A DNA stretch of 64,000 nt from Pomacea canaliculata (Eukaryota; Mollusca; Gastropoda; Architaenioglossa; Ampullariidae), in contig NC_037598.1 in the NCBI RefSeq assembly GCF_003073045.1, positions 25,109,822-25,173,821 on the forward strand, given 5' to 3'. The position numbers and the translations under genes were made by a program. A model generated the notes under the pieces. It was given only the letters and a program-made list of their open reading frames with translations. It did no database searches and was not told the origin of the DNA. This document shows, one piece after another, positions 62,213 to 64,000 of the stretch; positions within the stretch are counted from its first letter, which is position 1; each line of letters starts with the position of its first letter.

Positions 62213-63773
62213 GCACCCTATCAGACCTTTAAAAAAATGGACAAAGTCAGGAGGCGTGTTTACGATTGTCCACGTACCTTTGCCTTCAAGTAGGCAGCAA
62301 GTCCTTCCCAAGCCAGACCCTCGGGGTGCAGGTAGACCCTCAGGGGGGACAGTGAGGTCACAAGGACCGAGAACCGCCACACCAACGCCTCCTTCCAAGC
62401 GACAAAAACGTCTTCGTCACGTGAGTCGGGGATGACCGTGGGGCTGTCGCTGGTGGTGTCGAAGACTTTCTTCTTTGAGTGGGCGTCTGTCCACGTCAGC
62501 AAACTGGTCGGCAGCTTCAGCGCCACCCCTGAGCCACTGGGGGACAGGAAATGGTGGTACAATGATCACACACACACAGAGGAAAAATGAATGTACTATC
62601 ATTTACATGCATGTATTTATACACTCCCTTTCCCCTCCGGAATGTAAGAAAATAAATGCTTTAAGGGCATCTTTCGCTCTGTCATTCCTACTCTGTGTGT
62701 GAGAGAGAGAGAGAAAGAGAGAGCAAAAGCTCAAAGAACAAAACTTTCAGACGTAAGTCAAGAGGGACATACGAAAATTAAAAAAAAGACAAAGCTACAA
62801 AACACAAAGAGATGGAAGAGAGGAAAACAACACGAGAGAGAGAGAGAGTCAGCGAAAGAATGAAAGAAACGACATATGCACCTGTTTTTCTTACCCCCCT
62901 CCCTTTGTTGTATTCAGCACTCGTGTGTTCATCGTACCGAATGCAAAAACAAACAAAACAAAAGTCAACCAAAGCGAGAATCTGTCAATCATACACGACA
63001 ACAAGGGCATTAATTTGGCGAGCAGCTGCTACCTGTCATTGTTTCCTGCGCACGGTGCCAGAGTCATGCCGGCAGACATGTTGGACGGAAGTACCAGCAC
63101 CGAGAACTCCTCACAACTCCCAGATTCCTGGCGCACCCGGCTAACATTATTGGGTAGAAACAGGAAGGAGAGGTTGGTGCACGGAAGGTCTGTGTTGCAC
63201 CAGCTTCCTGCATTTCAGTCAAACAGGAAAAGATGTTTTATTTCATATCTTGAGGCGAAATTTTCTCCGAGGCAGAGGCTACATCACATCAAAACACCTT
63301 CTCTAGGTCTGGTGTGGCATGCACAGAGATATAACAGTGTGAGGAGACGGGATTTGAACCCAGGACACCTGATTGTTATGATATGGTGACAGGCCTAAGC
63401 CGTCGTGTGATTAGACTGCCCGTCAAAATGCGAGTCGAAACTAGAAGATTGTCATCATGAACAGCAGAATAGGAGAAATACTTTAGTTTGTTTTAATTTC
63501 TCTCTCTCGCACTCTCTCTCTCTCACACACACACACTCACACACATACACACATATCTCACGCGTGCACCAAACCAGACAGTTATACAAACCTTTGCTAG
63601 AGTTGTTGGTTCTGAGACAAAGCACTTCCGGCTGGTTCAGAAAGCTTTGTATTTTGGGAATTATGTTCACCTGCGGAAGAACATAAGATAGAGCATAACT
63701 AACTTCATCCTTTCCACAAGCACGCAGTGAGTGCAGCTCACCATTCTAGGTGGACATGCCAGGCGGAAGTGCT
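53738..63773 (-). CDS. CPED1: Cadherin-like and PC-esterase domain protein CPED1 (partial, 5' end outside window)
   Basis: Exons in transcript order: 63742-63773 (tentative), 63592-63670, 63033-63207, 62278-62536, 61915-62042, 61293-61365, 60823-60984, 60386-60490, 59534-59772, 59092-59165, 58753-58782, 57884-58073, 57504-57684, 57001-57127, 56484-56623, 55981-56201, 55357-55437, 54906-54993, 54132-54278, 53738-53866. All phases agree over about 880 residues. The cadherin-like beta-sandwich (PF12733 type) runs over 58073-57504: FSPLVTEYTAEV to NVLKIYVVD and YTLTVQR. The PC-esterase part has VLFIGDSTNRG (Ser nucleophile block), VVVVGGVHWL and EVVDTFNMTMARY, ending in a Cys-rich FLQGRCSCHFH. 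Many Cys pairs and NxS/T sites fit a secretory-pathway luminal protein. The function of CPED1 is not well defined; related PC-esterases act on acylated glycans. The last block reads VSGIH where the family has DxxH. The signal or anchor region lies beyond base 64000. Confidence 0.92.
62138..62212 (+). repeat. (ATC)n microsatellite in a CPED1 intron
   Basis: About 75 bp of ATC units with a few CAATC and GATC interruptions; the minus strand reads poly-Asp or poly-Met, which is an artefact. Confidence 0.95.
62696..62724 (+). repeat. (GA)n microsatellite in a CPED1 intron
   Basis: GTGTGTGAGAGAGAGAGAGA and continuing GA runs; a second (GA)n is at about 62833-62848. Confidence 0.85.
63325..63430 (-). 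mobile_element. tRNA-derived SINE remnant in a CPED1 intron (reverse orientation)
   Basis: On the minus strand GGGTTCAAATCCCGTCTCCT is a good B box with a tRNA-like 3' arm. Upstream, AATCACACGACGGCTTAGGC is an A-box region that has diverged. It sits between the CPED1 exons at 63033-63207 and 63592-63670. Confidence 0.6.
63500..63548 (+). repeat. (TC)n(AC)n microsatellite in a CPED1 intron
   Basis: TCTCTCTCGCACTCTCTCTC followed by ACACACACAC runs. Confidence 0.9.
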
Positions 63774-64000
63774 CTACTTTTCAAAGTATACAATTTCTGT
63801 AAAGTTAATTAAGGTTAACTTAAAGTTGTTAGGTGACTAAAAATAAATCCCAGTAAGAGAAAGTAGTCCTACCATGGACTAAATCTTTTAACCACTACAC
63901 TATGCTTTTATCTTTGCATGGATGTGAGTAGATGGATTGATGTCTGTCTGCCGAGACCAACGCTTGGTCTTTTCACGAACTAATATCCCTGGACTGCTGG

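Overview
The window is nuclear DNA of an animal, most likely a lophotrochozoan and probably a gastropod mollusc. That assignment is inferred from the metazoan genes, the many short GT-AG introns, the AT-rich sequence with abundant simple repeats, and the decayed tRNA-derived SINEs and LINE tails; the species cannot be named from sequence alone. All gene models were assembled by hand from splice sites, reading phase and family knowledge.

Left part (1-11250): two genes stand head to head. RAD18 (minus; six exons seen, its 3' end lies beyond base 1) encodes a RING E3 ligase of DNA-damage tolerance. TIMM17 (plus; seven coding exons, complete) encodes a channel subunit of the mitochondrial TIM23 import complex. 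Their start codons are 292 bp apart, and the gap holds two ATTGG boxes 31 bp apart, an E2F-like site and an ETS-like site. A RAD18 intron carries a separate zinc-finger ORF that looks transposon-derived, and a TIMM17 intron carries a LINE reverse-transcriptase fragment.

Middle part (11250-39300): gene-poor and rich in repeats. It holds LINE remnants, SINE-like sequences, microsatellites, a 25-bp minisatellite, a small MITE with terminal inverted repeats, and one tentative plus-strand gene for a small single-pass membrane protein. That gene would have a GC-rich first exon near 13.9 kb and its last three exons at 31.0-33.0 kb. Its transmembrane exon and splice phases are convincing; its 5' half is not.

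Right part (39300-64000): three well-supported genes. A minus-strand gene encodes a protein of about 574 aa with an RG-rich N-terminus and a C-terminal von Willebrand A domain with an intact MIDAS; one exon carries an apparent one-base deletion. It is head to head with ARPC4 (plus, complete, 168 aa, Arp2/3 complex subunit), 620 bp apart. After about 6.5 kb of 3' and intergenic sequence comes a CPED1 orthologue (minus; about 20 exons, 5' end beyond base 64000) with a cadherin-like beta-sandwich and a PC-esterase domain.

The genes are unrelated in pathway (DNA repair, mitochondrial import, actin nucleation, a secretory-pathway esterase-like protein). No operon-like or defence system was found. 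The most interesting points are the two bidirectional promoters, the CPED1 protein with Ser in place of Asp in the family DxxH motif, the indel in the vWA gene, and the orphan membrane protein whose last exon has a second long open frame.
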